A stretch of DNA of 64,000 nt from Cristatella mucedo (GCA_009760855.2 WPIO01000038.1:2895001-2959000); one strand, 5' to 3'. Shown: positions 33,201 to 42,469, counted from the first letter of the stretch. Notes: generated from the sequence alone by a model not told the origin. A program made the numbers and translations.

Positions 33201-35755
33201 GGAGCGCAGGAGCAGGCCTGGCAAAGACGCAGACGACGATGGCGGCCGTCGCGAAGAGAGATCTCAGCTGTGGCGATCAACGGCCAGATCGGCATCAGCA
33301 GAGAGCAGTGAAGACCGGGACAGCCGAACCAAGTGAGTTTCGTCTGCTAGCGCGTCGGTGGCGTCGGCTGCACCCTGACGTACTGATCGCCTTTGCTGCC
33401 GCAGTCTCACGGGGACGCTTCCATTGGTGGCTAGTGGCACTCGTATCTGCGATCGTAATCCTGGGTCTACACAGTTTGAGTGCGTCTCTGAACCGAGGCA
33501 CTGAACCATCGCTCATGGATTGACAACTAGTCCTCCTGCCGACTGTGGCACATTCTTTCCAACCGTCCTGAGCTGGTACTTCCATGTTATCTGCTTCCTC
33601 GACTGCTCTCCTGACTCTGCTATGCTTCCCACTTTCTCTTTGTTGCGTGAGACGAAGTCTATTGGCTACCGAATGCGTACCGAAAGCCGCTTAGGCTATG
33701 AGTGCGCTATAAACAAAACTCTCCTGCTTAGCACCTGCATAGTCTTTGTGGAGTTATAGACGGAGATACGTTACATTACAGTATATTTGGATTTGTTGTT
33801 GCTTAATATCTTTTAAGTACATTACATTTGGATTTGTTGTTGCTTAATATCTTTTAAGTTTGGATAGCTGAGTTGGATCACGTGAGTTGGAGTCTAGCAG
33901 TGGGCGATCCTCTATTGCCACTGCAAGCGGTGGTGATAGCCATCAAGACTCTGTTGGTGCTATACAAATGAGGCTGTTAAATCAGCTAACCTTTTTTCTT
34001 TGCCTACTCTAGTTTTAACTAGGAAAGAACGTTATGAGATAGATTGAGCCTTTAAATGTGGAAAGGCACTAGAGTCTGTTAAACGTCAGGAAGTTAAACA
34101 TTTGCAGTCGAACCGGCAGCTGTAACATGTGTGCACAAGCGTATTACAGTCTGGTGCAAAAAAATCTTTTCGTTATGGCTGCCGCTGCCGTGGCTGCAAA
34201 TTCGTTGGGGTAATAAGAGGGCTTTCCACGATACTGCGTATATTTAAGTTATGTGAAGCATATGCAAATATGTATTGACAGCCCAAGAACAGATACATAC
34301 TTTTGGTATATAGGCGTTTAGTGTGACGTCGTCCCACCACGATACTGTATGACCTCACTTATGTAGCCAGGAATAGAGGCCATCAGCTTCTGCCTTGCCC
34401 GTTCTGCTGTAGCACATTACGCTGAGCCTACGTTTTACCGAAAAGGTCGTCTGCTAGAAACGGAATCTTAATTTTTGTGTGGCGATTACCACTTGAAAAG
34501 GAAGGCATAAAGCACGGTTATGCAAACCATGTCTAACCCGAAAGGAGACCGAGAGCAGCGTTTCTGCAAATAACGATTTTACCGGTCTCTTAGATCAAGT
34601 TCTCTTTGGCTGTATTACAGAAGACATGCTTGTTATTATTGTTCAAGAGCGTGTGCCTTTTTCCACCTGTTTCCCTGATTCTGATTTTGTGCAGTCGTGC
34701 GTCATTAGTTTGCTGAATATTTGTATGCATCATTGCAACTCTCCACTCTTTAGCAGTCTTTTTTCCTTTATTGTCGCGTAGCTTTGATTAGCCCGAAGTG
34801 CCGCACTACCGGTCGCCCATTCCGGCAATTTGTCGACCCGGCCTCATCCCACGGGCAGAGAGACTCAATTCACAGTCAGCGACCAGATTTTCACCACTTT
34901 TGCTCGTTACCAAATGTGAAAAATTGGGTTTATGACGCACCGAATGGTGCTCTCAGCCTCTCGATGCTCTCGTTTGCTGCCAGAGCTCGAGGTGCACGAC
35001 CTGCACGTTCGTCTGCTTGCCAGCCGTGCGCAGCAGCCGCACTAGATTGGCCCAGTGGTTAACGTCCTCGCCTTTACCAAGGTCAAGGCGAATGTGTTTG
35101 CTGATCCAGGTCGTGGGCTCGAGCCCCGTGGCTTGTAAAAGTGAAGCGCAGTGAAGTGGAGATTCAAGTTCTCTTGGGGCGCCATGCAGACGAATTATGT
35201 TTATCAACCTATTATTAGTTCTGTCGGGATTTTCTGCCATCGATGTGGCCTTTCGCCGTCTCTCATTTTTTCCGCTCATCTCACAGGGTGAGCTCCAGCA
35301 AATGCGATCGCGACTCGGAGCGAAGGAGCGAGGTGGTGCAGGGCGGCAGTGGCGGCGGCCGCCGCAGCAGTGCAGCCGCGGCCTCTTCCACTTCGGGCCG
35401 CTCTCAGGCCGAGCGGCAGCGTGGCCGTGTCGCTGACGGCCTTGCCACCGAAGCGGCGAGCCCGGACGTGGCTGTCGCGCAGCAGCAGCAGCAGCATGCC
35501 ACCGTGAAGCGACCGAGCGACGGCCGTGACGACGACGACGATGCTGGCAGCAGCGAAGCAACTTCCGCTCTTGCTGCATCGTCGACTGCCGGCGGCGAGC
35601 CGTCGGCGCCGGTCAGCGCCTCTGCCGACTGGTCCGCAAAGTACGCTCGCCGCCACGAGGGCGACTCCGTGGACAGGGCGCGTGCGCGTTACCTGGCCAG
35701 GAAGGCCGCCAACGCAGTGGTCCCGGTCGTGGCTCGGTCTAAAGAGGACGACTGA
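21191..35755 (+). CDS. NSRP1: Nuclear speckle splicing regulatory protein 1 (CCDC55), nine coding exons
   Basis: Join of 21191-21210, 25661-25748, 29474-29608, 30257-30464, 31832-31991, 32239-32439, 32654-32827, 33090-33332 and 35287-35755. The sum is 1698 nt, or 565 codons plus a stop. Every junction has GT donor and AG acceptor and keeps frame. Family marks in order are an N-terminal RYGLIL (7-12), an acidic FDDGSDDE (29-36), YEYDAIYDNL (52-61), a charged coiled coil (about 85-150), QKDLSGFYRHL (158-168), a long Ser/Arg/His/Asp-rich region (204-500) and the terminal ARARYLARKAA...KEDD. Human NSRP1 is of similar length. In known species the protein sits in nuclear speckles, binds RNA and SR proteins such as SRSF1 and SRSF2, and shifts alternative splice-site choice. 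The ATG has G at -3 and +4. One short exon known from vertebrates (the ESLQREAAKK-type segment after the acidic patch) was not found. Confidence 0.93.
23103..23190 (-). mobile_element. LINE-B 3' tail
   Basis: An antisense AAT tail, a diverged hairpin and a TTTGCTGCAAAGG block. The following 350 bp to 23.55 kb is unassigned. Confidence 0.65.
23571..24057 (-). mobile_element. LINE-A 3' fragment in NSRP1 intron 1
   Basis: An antisense tail of four TAATG units, the 3' UTR and an intact C-terminal frame ([18 protein letters not shown]...NSPA). The truncation point is at AAGTTCTTACGCTGACCC. Confidence 0.92.
24308..24998 (+). mobile_element. LINE-B 3' fragment in NSRP1 intron 1
   Basis: It starts at the LPACAIRRLQL region and runs through the usual C-terminal blocks, 3' UTR and hairpin into a pure (ATT)n tail at 24968-24996. 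Confidence 0.9.
25519..25626. repeat. NSRP1: AT-only block just upstream of NSRP1 exon 2
   Basis: About 107 bp made almost wholly of A and T (TAAT, ATTA and TTAT permutations). It ends 35 bp before the exon 2 acceptor. Confidence 0.9.
25661..25748 (+). CDS. NSRP1: NSRP1 coding exon 2
   Basis: The acceptor is CGTTTCTCTAG and the donor GAG|GTATGC. It codes for the conserved YGLIL start, a Gly/Pro/Lys linker and the acidic NIFDDGSDDE patch. It ends in phase 0. An AT-only block lies just upstream. Confidence 0.95.
26461..26918 (+). mobile_element. Old LINE-A 3' fragment
   Basis: Collinear with other LINE-A copies (GGCTTGGCTCCTTCATACCT ... ACTCTCCTGCGTAGCACCC ... TGTGGAGTTACATACTGAGA) but with many substitutions and indels. 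It is older than the copy 250 bp downstream. Confidence 0.8.
27161..27640 (+). mobile_element. LINE-A 3' fragment, well preserved
   Basis: The C-terminal frame is open from about 27167 to the stop near 27583 ([18 protein letters not shown]...). The tail is AAAACATAACATAAC. It is 5'-truncated at the common point. Confidence 0.92.
28940..29260 (+). mobile_element. Old L2-type LINE fragment
   Basis: GTGAGTGTCGAAACTGCCAC, then HSLALPYLSEIL and KARSVPSTDIS-like blocks in L2 order. Heavily degraded, so this is a tentative assignment. Confidence 0.5.
29474..29608 (+). CDS. NSRP1: NSRP1 coding exon 3 (as found)
   Basis: The acceptor is ATCTGCACTAG and the donor AAG|GTAAAA. It has 45 whole codons, phase 0 at both ends. 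It codes for TQLEIDRALAEDPSVYEYDA and the rest of the conserved segment up to KTAQKK. Confidence 0.95.
29609..30256 (+). other. NSRP1: NSRP1 intron 3
   Basis: 648 bp, GC-rich, without a recognisable repeat. Confidence 0.75.
30257..30464 (+). CDS. NSRP1: NSRP1 coding exon 4 (coiled-coil region)
   Basis: The acceptor is TTACCTTAG and the donor GAGG|GTGAGA. It codes for PKYITGLLKMAEQRKKEHER and continues as a Glu/Arg-rich helix with the conserved EFVTSAYRQKLLEM. It ends in phase 1. Confidence 0.95.
30477..30640. repeat. NSRP1: Tandem 10-mers and (CTG)n-rich tract next to a splice donor
   Basis: Three AGAACCTTCC/AGAGCCTTCC units (30480-30510) are followed by CTG/CTT-rich sequence to about 30640. 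It lies within 12-175 nt of the exon 4 donor. Confidence 0.8.
30841..30883. repeat. (GT)n/(GC)n tract
   Basis: GT units grading into GCGCGTGCGCG. Confidence 0.9.
31832..31991 (+). CDS. NSRP1: NSRP1 coding exon 5
   Basis: The acceptor is GTTTTTTCAG and the donor CCAAG|GTACGA. It codes for the family signature DVMNQKDLSGFYRHLYRQA followed by a Glu/Ser-rich linker. It ends in phase 2. Confidence 0.95.
32239..32439 (+). CDS. NSRP1: NSRP1 coding exon 6 (Ser/Asp/Arg/His-rich)
   Basis: The acceptor is GGCTGCAG and the donor CACAG|GTACCG. It is 201 bp and phase 2 at both ends. It codes for a region rich in SSSDTDSSDRHSGDRHSDRH-type repeats, the counterpart of the RS-like part of NSRP1. Confidence 0.9.
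32654..32827 (+). CDS. NSRP1: NSRP1 coding exon 7
   Basis: The acceptor is AAGGTGCAG and the donor TCGAG|GTCAGT. It is 174 bp, phase 2 at both ends, and rich in Asp, Arg, His and Ser. The assignment rests on splice signals and frame, since this part of NSRP1 is poorly conserved. Confidence 0.85.
33090..33332 (+). CDS. NSRP1: NSRP1 coding exon 8
   Basis: The acceptor is GATGTCGTAG and the donor CCAA|GTGAGT. It is 243 bp and phase 2 at both ends. It codes for a basic segment (HSRRKRSPDQRP) and a Ser/Glu/Asp-rich end (SASAESSEDRDSRT). Confidence 0.88.
33524..33779 (+). mobile_element. LINE-A 3' end
   Basis: It begins in the [15 protein letters not shown] region and continues through LLRETKS.GYRMRTESRLG to the tail ACGTTACATTACAG. 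Short 5' truncation product. Confidence 0.85.
33785..33859. repeat. Tandem duplication directly after a LINE-A tail
   Basis: TTTGGATTTGTTGTTGCTTA...TTTTAAGT occurs twice, the two copies separated by ACATTACA. Confidence 0.9.
33862..33995 (+). mobile_element. SINE2 3' part
   Basis: CAGTGGGCGATCCTCTATTG, then GCAAGCGGTGGTGATAGCC and GAGGCTGTTAAATCAGCTA. It matches the SINE2 body, and the tRNA-like head is only partly kept. Confidence 0.8.
35043..35205 (+). mobile_element. SINE1 copy
   Basis: Box-A-like TGGCCCAGTGGTTAAC and box-B-like GTGGGCTCGAGCCCCG. The tail is GATTCAAGTTCTCTTGGGGC. It lies 80 bp upstream of NSRP1 exon 9. Confidence 0.8.
35287..35755 (+). CDS. NSRP1: NSRP1 terminal coding exon 9
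   Basis: The acceptor is CATCTCACAG and the stop TGA is at 35753-35755. It codes for a Ser/Gly/Ala-rich region with a QQQQQ and a DDDDD run. It then reaches the conserved C-terminus RARARYLARKAANAVV ending KEDD, which matches the NSRP1 family end. Confidence 0.95.
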
Positions 35756-36085
35756 AGCCTGTCGTTGCGACAGCCGAGTGGCCCCAGCCTCGGTCTGGCA
35801 GCAGATGGCAGGCGTTCTTCTGATAGCATGCAGCTGCTGAGACGGCAGCGGCTGTGCTCGGCCGCCTCCGTCTCAGCAGCTCTCTCCGGGCTGAAGGCCT
35901 CTGTTTCCTCTGCTAGTTCCATGGAAAAAAGGGACCTGACTGTGAGAGCACGTGAGCTCGGCACGTGACCTCGGCTCTAGTGTGGCTCCTGCTGCTGCTG
36001 CTGCGCGTTGGTTTCGCCGCACAGTGCACGCATCTGTCGCATGAACGTGTGCGTATATGTAAATAAACAAATCGCCATGTCCAGC
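35756..36085 (+). other. NSRP1: NSRP1 3' UTR
   Basis: The stretch from the stop codon to just past the first AATAAA at 36062-36067. The exact cleavage site is not determinable here. Confidence 0.6.
36062..36067 (+). terminator. NSRP1: Poly(A) signal AATAAA for NSRP1
   Basis: A canonical hexamer in TATGTAAATAAACAAATCG, about 307 bp after the stop codon, and the first in the sense direction. Confidence 0.65.
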
Positions 36086-37395
36086 TCTATCAAGTTAACC
36101 TGCTGGCAGGTTGGCGAAGCGTGTGCAGCCTCCAAGTCTTATCTTTGTTTAGCGATGCCTCACAGTCAGTATCTGCAACTCATCCTCCCTGTCTGTTCTC
36201 ACGTGCTCTCGTTGCGGTTTGGGCGGAATGCACTTTCGGTTGCAGTCTGCGAGGAATTTAATAACGAGCGTAGGCGCACGACCTTTGTATTCGAGGTCTT
36301 TGTCTGTATTTTGTGTCCCCAGTTTGTTTCTTGACGAGGTGAGCTGCAGCTTCGGCTGCAAGACGCAGTAAGGCGAACATGTTAAGGTGCATGCAGTGCC
36401 ACTGACCTGCGTGCACCTCGCAAGGTCAAGGAGACACTTTTCGACCTAAAGATCGTTTTGATAAAGAGAGCACAGAACGTGGTAGCAGCATGCAAGCTTG
36501 GCTTGCCAGCTTGAAAGAAGTAAGTATAACTAGATACAATAGCCCGAAGGATGGACCCACGAGAACGCCGTGGGTGGCTTTTTAAAAGAAGCTCCGCTAG
36601 TTTTGCTTTTGGCGGTGCCACAAGCCGATAGAATAAATGCACTGGCTGTAAAATCCACGCTCTATTTTAGTAGCTCTCATATATCTCGGGAAGAAAGGGG
36701 ACGGCGAGATGGGGGAGCTTTACGGGCTTTACGTCGGCCGAATCGACGTCTCGCAATCGTTATCTCACCATCATTCCAGCCACCGATCAGTGCTGCGGTC
36801 GTGGCATTGGTAGGTTGCCAAGAGATAAGAGCGGAGAAGTTTCGAGCAACTGAGCTGTCATGTGTCGAAATATTCCATTCGATCGCTCTAAGGCGGCCAG
36901 ATGCCCAGGTCGCGAGGGAGAGCCAGATGAGACGAGCTCCCAATTGCATCCGCAACCGCTCCAGTCCCTCCCCACGACGTCGAGCGGCTGAAAGGCAACC
37001 ATTTCGCATGTGATGCTTTACAATTTCCGGTCTCCTATTGGCACTATATGAATTCATTCATAAACATACGCAGAGCTACATAACCAATTTCAGAGGAAAC
37101 AAAGTGATGGATAGGATTTTCGTATTGCCTGGCTAAACCTCAACCTTCAGGAGCGTGACTCACGGTCAAGGACTCGTCTTCGAAATCTCGTAAATGCTCC
37201 TTTGCCGCTACACAGACTTTTAGTTACTTGACCTTTTATTGGTATTCTACGTTATCACTTTATCGGTGCCACTAATTTTATTGAAAATTTGTTAGTTACG
37301 TCACCGGAAGTTTCTTTTCTTCGAAAGAAGAAATTGGCGCCGCCTCCGCGAAGTCTAGGATATATATGCACGTACCACTAATCATTTGGAAACGC
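36086..37395. other. No recognisable gene downstream of NSRP1
   Basis: Two overlapping frames (147 codons on +, 36570-37013; 126 codons on -, 36677-37057) lie in GC-richer DNA. Neither has a recognisable domain, repeat copy or splice context. Confidence 0.4.
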
Positions 37396-37482
37396 TTTCT
37401 ATACAGCATCTGTAAAGTGTCTAGAAGGAGATTAAGTTCTTTGGAGGGTTCTATTCAAATGTATTGTTATTGTCATTATTAA
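37396..37482 (+). mobile_element. LINE-B 3' tail
   Basis: Terminal hairpin (AGAAGGAGATTAAGTTCTTT) and ATT-rich tail only. Confidence 0.7.
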
Positions 37483-37504
37483 TAGCTGTCAGCGATCATC
37501 GTTA

Positions 37505-37522
37505 TGCATACATATACACACA

Positions 37523-37571
<49 letters not shown>
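37505..37571. repeat. (TA)n tract
   Basis: About 33 TA units with CA variants at the left end. It abuts the 3' end of an antisense SINE1. Confidence 0.95.
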
Positions 37572-37573
<2 letters not shown>

Positions 37574-37716
37574 CATCTGTATAGCACCCTAGGAGAACTT
37601 GATAACTATTCAGACGCTTCACATGTGCTTCAGGGCTCTAGCCCGTGACCTTGGCAAGACCTTCGTCGGGGCGAGCACCTTAACCACTGGGCCAAACCAG
37701 CTCGGCGATAGCGGGC
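37572..37716 (-). mobile_element. SINE1 copy
   Basis: On the - strand it has TGGCCCAGTGGTTAAGGTGC, then a box-B-like GGGCTAGAGCCCTG and a LINE-B-like tail. The (TA)n tract extends from its 3' end. Confidence 0.8.
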
Positions 37717-38134
37717 TCGACGGTCTCGAGAAACCTTTCTAAAAAAATGCCCATTTACCAGCACTAGCAATAACATCCTCCGCAAAAAATCGCAAACAGA
37801 GCTGCGGGGCGCAGAAGCGTGCGAACGAATACATGACGGGCGATCCCTAATCAAGCCTTTCCGGTCCAGACGGTCATTTGGTCAGATGGTCACTTCCAGT
37901 TCATTCATCGCATTCCGCGACGGGTTGGCCGCGTCTAAAGGTTCGACGAATTACTGCAATCCGCTCTATTTAGGCAAATGGAAAAGAAATTGGCGAAATT
38001 GTCGAGCTCAAACTGCAAGCGGATATTGCAGTGCGTCTTCGACTTCATGTATCCACCAAATTTCATGTCAATGAATGGACGCCCACTCGTACAAATAAAA
38101 TGCAAAGACGTGGGCCTTTATGTTTTGTAAAGCC
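37717..38134. other. Spacer before the repeat array
   Basis: Unassigned sequence. Homology to the repeat units begins near 38135. Confidence 0.45.
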
Positions 38135-38248
38135 TTTCAACGCGCCTAACGCATCCAAAGAGATTCGAAACACTTTTTAAGGATAAGGAATTTCAAATGA
38201 CACACTTTACGATAATTTACAGTTTACTATTGAGGACCGAATTTGACT

Positions 38249-38448
38249 TTTTACGACTCACCTAGTTGGTCCCGTCATCATCAGCCTACGTAATAAAACT
38301 TCATTCGAAACCTAAGCAGCAGTTTAGAGTGTAGCTTATTTTAGTGTTTACGACTCACCTATTCGGTCTCTCTACCATCATCAACTGCGTCCGTGTAAAA
38401 TTTAATTTAAATCCTAAGCAGTGGTTTAGATTATAGGCTTATTATTCT
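38249..38448 (+). repeat. Tandemly doubled lead block of copy 0
   Basis: TTTACGACTCACCTA...AAACCTAAGCAG...GTTTAGA occurs twice (38249-38343 and 38344-38448). Copies 1-4 have it once. Confidence 0.8.
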
Positions 38449-38802
38449 TTCGCTCACTGACGCAGACGCGATCGTTAATCGAGCGCCTAGTTCCCGCTCC
38501 GACGCAACCGATGCAGGGCCCCGGGCCCGACGGGCAGCGGCTTGCAGCGCATCAGCATTGCGGCGTTACTAGATAGGCAAGGCCCAACTATGTCTGTGAA
38601 AACTTCAACTGACTCGTCACAGCTGGTTTTGGTTACAAATCTACACCCGTCTTCTGACAGGGCGCAGGGTTTACTTTTGATTTTGCAACGATCTTGCACC
38701 TCGAAAGAGGTATTAGTAACCAGTCGGTTAGTAGTGGCCACTGTTTTCTTCCAAACAAATTGAAAATTTTAGGCAGCATAAACTCGACGTGCAGTCAAAA
38801 CA

Positions 38803-38808
38803 TTTATT
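38803..38808 (-). terminator. Conserved - strand AATAAA of U1 (also 42066-42071, 45929-45934, 51916-51921)
   Basis: A canonical poly(A) hexamer at the same unit position in copies 0-3, changed to AATACA in copy 4. Its place after the U1 frame supports, but does not prove, that U1 is or was transcribed on the - strand. Confidence 0.4.
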
Positions 38809-38901
38809 TCACAAAGCTGACCGTGCCGCCGCCACCAGCGCCAGCTGCCGCCGCCGCGATGCGGCGCAGTCATATGACGTCTGCTCACGGAGCAATCAGA
38901 C

Positions 38902-39446
38902 TCATTCGCTCAAGTACCAGTATTCAATTTCATCGCCGACTGCGACGGGCGCGACAGGCGCGACAAACTGGCCGGTCGTGCTCGCAACCGCCGGGCCGTC
39001 GCCTTGATTGTGAGCATCGCCGAACCTCGGCTCCTCCCCCAGCGCCTTTGGGCCTCTAGTCACGTGGCAGCGAGGACAGGCGTCGAAGATAGGGAGGCTC
39101 CGCGGGATCGTGGAAGTGTACAAGCAGAACGGACACGTCGGATGAAATTTGCCGCCTGTAACGTGATGGCACGCGATGAGACCACACACTGAGCCATCTA
39201 CTGTCGGTTGCACGTGCGTCTCGTTCGTGTCACTAATCCTCTGCTGCGGCCACCGAGGACAAAGCGCTTTTCCGGCAACGTAACCGACAGATTCAGAGCG
39301 TTGCAGGCCCGCGAGCTGCTCTTGACGCGTGCGATGCTGAGCGACGCTCGAATAGCGACCTTCTTACCGTCCTTCATTCTTTTCAGCATCTCCTCTGGCA
39401 TGCTGACTATAGCTGGATGACCGTATTTGTACGATACGTTGCTCAT
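38902..39446 (-). CDS. U1, conserved unknown reading frames, copy 0
   Basis: Two overlapping - strand frames. The first (39446-39198) starts MSNVSYKYGHPAIVSMPEEM and is basic and Ser-rich. Its start recurs in all six copies, followed by a donor-like AACG|GTAAGAAG or GACG|GTAAGAAG. The second (39213-38902) is Cys/His-rich, with VCGLIACHHV, then CPFCLYT and ACPRCHVTRGPKALGEEPRF. It stops shortly before a - strand AATAAA at 38808-38803. I recognise no family. The Cys/His spacing suggests a metal-binding fold, but that is inference. The two parts could be exons of one gene. The whole might also be non-coding sequence of the unit. Confidence 0.35.
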
Positions 39447-39749
39447 CTTATACAGCGTCTCTCAAATTATAATCTCACTTTCAGATGTAAATATGCTACA
39501 AATGAACGACACATGGAAATACGAGTAGGCGAAGTGCTTAAAGTGCAGTTGCATTACATGCAGGCACAAGTAAAAGCATGTTGCGAAAGACGCTTACTCG
39601 AGTGGACACATTGGCATGACTATGAGCCTCCACAACATCTCTTATATTGCTTACTAAAGAGAAACATTTCGTCATCGCTTTATGTCGACATAGCATTTCC
39701 ATCGACTGACGCGCGTCAGCCTACACGTGAGCGTCCCACTCAATGCTAG
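39417..39749 (+). CDS. U2, conserved unknown frame, copy 0
   Basis: 110-codon frame. The part shared with copies 1 and 2 begins after a pyrimidine-rich, CAG-ending stretch at about 39472-39485, and reads KYATNERHMEIRVGEVLKVQ then KACCERRLLE. The upstream part of the frame may be intronic. No family recognised. Confidence 0.3.
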   Translation: MTVFVRYVAHLIQRLSNYNLTFRCKYATNERHMEIRVGEVLKVQLHYMQAQVKACCERRLLEWTHWHDYEPPQHLLYCLLKRNISSSLYVDIAFPSTDARQPTRERPTQC

Positions 39750-40369
39750 ATGGCCTGGCGAACTCACCTACGCATGCAGTTGACCAGCAGTAGTCCCATC
39801 GCTGCTCCTCCGACCCACCAAGTTTAAAAAAACAATCGAATTCGTGTTTAGGCTGCAGCGATCAAACGACTGCCACCCGAGAAATCGCAGCAAGCTCAGT
39901 GAAAGCCTCTTTCGTTCCGATATTTCACGTTAAATTGGCCCATATTTTAAACGCAGCATAGTTCAAGCGCCGCAAAGGTTTGGAAATCCAATTCTGATCA
40001 CAAATGGTCTTAGTCTTGCTGAGAAATCTTATAGTCAAGAAAATTCACCTTTTTTCCGTAGTATCTCCTTTGAAATGAGGAAGATGATTAATTAATTTAT
40101 AACCATAAGGATTATTTAATATTACGAACGACAACGAGATGCATAAAGCACGCCCACCAAACATAACACCGGTCAACGCGTTTGAAACAGGTAGTGCGTA
40201 AGCGTGCCTAGTTGTCGGATAAGTGCCACAATTTTGGCACCGATTATTAACGACAAACAAATGGTGCGAAATTACCAAATCTTGCCAGATCACTACGAGA
40301 TTATTGCTTGCTCGCGCCTTGAATCACACTGCTGCACGAGGACTGCAACGAATCGATTGATAGCCGCTC

Positions 40370-40460
40370 AGGTTTGGGAGTGCCCTTAAAGAGCTCATCT
40401 AAGCACGCGCATAAATAGAGATAAAGCTCTCTTCGGGTGCTGTACCGATGCAATAAGTAT
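40370..40460 (+). mobile_element. SINE3, copy 0 of the array
   Basis: Box-A-like GGTTTGGGAGTGCCCTTAAA, then a LINE-B-like tail (AATAGAGATAAAGCTCTCTT). The box B region seems deleted. It occurs at the same unit position in copies 2, 3, 4 and 5, so it is part of the unit. Confidence 0.55.
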
Positions 40461-41210
40461 TTATATAGACGGACAGATAATAAAGCAAAAAGCAGGTGCC
40501 TTACGCGCGACGACTCGTTCGGAAGCTGCGAATGGTGATTTAAGATCGCGTCATTATTTAGCCTTGCTCGTAAATTCAGACTAACACATTAATCACTTCT
40601 CTACATAAACGCTGTTGTACAGAGTTGTTGTAACCTTATCTCATCTAGCATGCTAAGTCCTCGCCGTACAGCTCCTAAATTGTTTAGCGCTGGCTTTCGG
40701 GGAATTTATAAGTCTTGCTCGGTCAGTCATCCTCATTAGGAGTTCATCGTTCGGACGGCCACGATAGGTTGGTGTTGCTGGTAAACGAGCTTTCACGAAT
40801 TGGATTTTACCAATGTAATTCGTCAGTATCCCGCTTTGAAGTCACAGCTTTAAGCTAACAAATATAGTCTCCGCGGGTACTTTTTCATATCGTTTGGAGG
40901 TGACGAATGCATTAGTTTGCCATCCGAACAACAGGTGCAATTAGAAACAAGTTTGCACTGTGGCTCTGCCTGATTTCGCGACTGTTAAAAGGGTTCTTCT
41001 GTATACCGAGGCTCTGGGGCTACATTCTACAAGCATCTACAAATGTGGCCATCCTAACCACATTTAACGAGGCATTGGCATCAAGAAGATTTTTCAGAAA
41101 TGTTTGACACCCACGACGGTTTGAAACGTTAAACTACACAGTATGCGCAGCGGTTCGTTCCTTAAGGCAACCGACCCTGTTTGTTTGTTTGTTTGTAGGC
41201 CTCATGCATA

Positions 41211-41333
41211 GGAAATGACGTGGCCACACACTTAATCGAAGGTCCTCTTGACTCGGCTCCAACTCTGGTGCCTGCATTGAACGCAAACTTTTACTCTCAG
41301 GTCGCTGCACTAACATCATCAGCGTATGCATAG
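41211..41333 (+). CDS. U6, conserved unknown frame, copy 0 (partial)
   Basis: GNDVATHLIEGPLDSAPTLV, then PALNANFYSQVAALTSSAYA and TAG. It aligns with copy 4 after a clean 48-bp (16-codon) deletion between ACTCAGC-type direct repeats. A TTTG run ending in TAG just upstream (41178-41197) looks like a splice acceptor but may be a microsatellite. Confidence 0.35.
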   Translation, partial: GNDVATHLIEGPLDSAPTLVPALNANFYSQVAALTSSAYA

Positions 41334-42175
41334 CTGCACAAATGAAATAGCGAGTTCGGCGCTACAGTCAGTTGCTTACAAGCCGGTGCTAATTAGCTTT
41401 CCTGTTAAAAACGCGACTGCTTAATGCACGGTTGGTGCATTGAAGTGAGTCTAGGTTTGCCAAGCAGAGTATTACTTGATGACTCTGCTCTGTACTGACT
41501 GAAAAGAAGTAAATTCCTCTCTCAGTCTTTATCGGTGCGACGTCAACGACGCCGGCTTCCCAATAACAAATTCAAGTGTTTACGACGCACCTAGGTGAGC
41601 TAGTCTCAACGTGCTCTCTCCAATCATAGATTGCATGTGTAAAACTTCATTAAAATTCGAAGCAGCGGTTAGATTTCAGCTAAAAATAATCTTTCGCTCA
41701 ATGACGCTGACGCGATCGCTAAGCGATCGCCTCGTGACCGTTCCGACGCACTCAGTGCAGGGCCCCAGGCAGCGGCTTCCAGCGCACCAGCCGCGCTAAG
41801 AGATCAGCCGCGTGCAAAGCTGCACAAGTTCTACGAAAGACTAAGACTACGTCTTTGCCGACTTCAGCTGACTCGTCGCTGCTGGTTTTGGTTACAAATC
41901 CGCATCCTTCCTCAGACAACGGGCGGGGTTTACTCATCCTTGGTTTTGCAACGACCTTGCACCTCGAAGGAGATACTAGTAACCGGTCGGTTAGTAGTGG
42001 CCACTGTTTTGTTCCGAACAAATTGAAAACGTTGGGCAGCATAAACTCGACGTTCAGTCAAAGCATTTATTGGGCAGAGTGAACCGTGCCGCCGCCACCA
42101 GCGCCAGCTGCCGCCGCCGCGTCGCGGACGCAGTCATATGGCGTCTGTTCGCACAGAGATTCGACGTCCATCGCT

Positions 42176-42469
42176 CTAGTTCCAGTATTTCATCGCATCG
42201 CTGGATGAGTCGCGCGCGGTGAGCTGGCCGGGCGTGCTCGCAACCACCGGGCCATCAGCTCGATCGTGAGTCTCGCTGAACCTCGGCTCCTTCCCCAGCG
42301 CCTTTGGGCCTCTTGTCACGTGGCAGCGAGGACAGGCGTCGAAGATGGGTAGGCTCGTCGGAATACGGGAGGTGTACAAGCGGGACGGACTCGTCGGATA
42401 AAAATTGCCGCCTACAACATGACGGCACGCGATGGGACCACACACTGAGCCATCTAGTGTCGGTTGCAC
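42176..42469 (-). CDS. U1 Cys/His-rich frame, copy 1
   Basis: 97 codons aligning without gaps to copies 0 and 2 (VDGSVCGLIACRHVVGGNF- and FDACPRCHVTRGPKALG-type blocks). AATAAA follows on the - strand at 42071-42066. The upstream MSN frame of this copy lies at about 42700-42550 and ends early. Confidence 0.35.
   Translation of the reverse strand: MQPTLDGSVCGPIACRHVVGGNFYPTSPSRLYTSRIPTSLPIFDACPRCHVTRGPKALGKEPRFSETHDRADGPVVASTPGQLTARDSSSDAMKYWN

Larger units (their letters stand above)
33333..35286 (+). other. NSRP1: NSRP1 intron 8
   Basis: 1.95 kb with a LINE-A end, a SINE2 3' part and a SINE1 near the acceptor. 34.0-35.0 kb has no recognisable feature. Confidence 0.75.
38135..41568 (+). repeat. 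Array unit, copy 0
   Basis: First copy of the repeated unit. In order: a doubled 100-bp lead block, a GC-rich block, U1 on -, U2, U2c (frameshifted), a U2b remnant, SINE3, a long block, then U6. Relative to copy 2 it lacks U3, U4 and U5; after U6 it jumps to the short block GAGTATTACTTGATGACTCT that precedes U4, then to copy 1. Confidence 0.85.

Noticed and set aside
36570-37057. Frames of 147 (+) and 126 (-) codons after NSRP1
   Set aside because: They overlap each other in GC-richer sequence, and neither has a recognisable motif or transcript signal.
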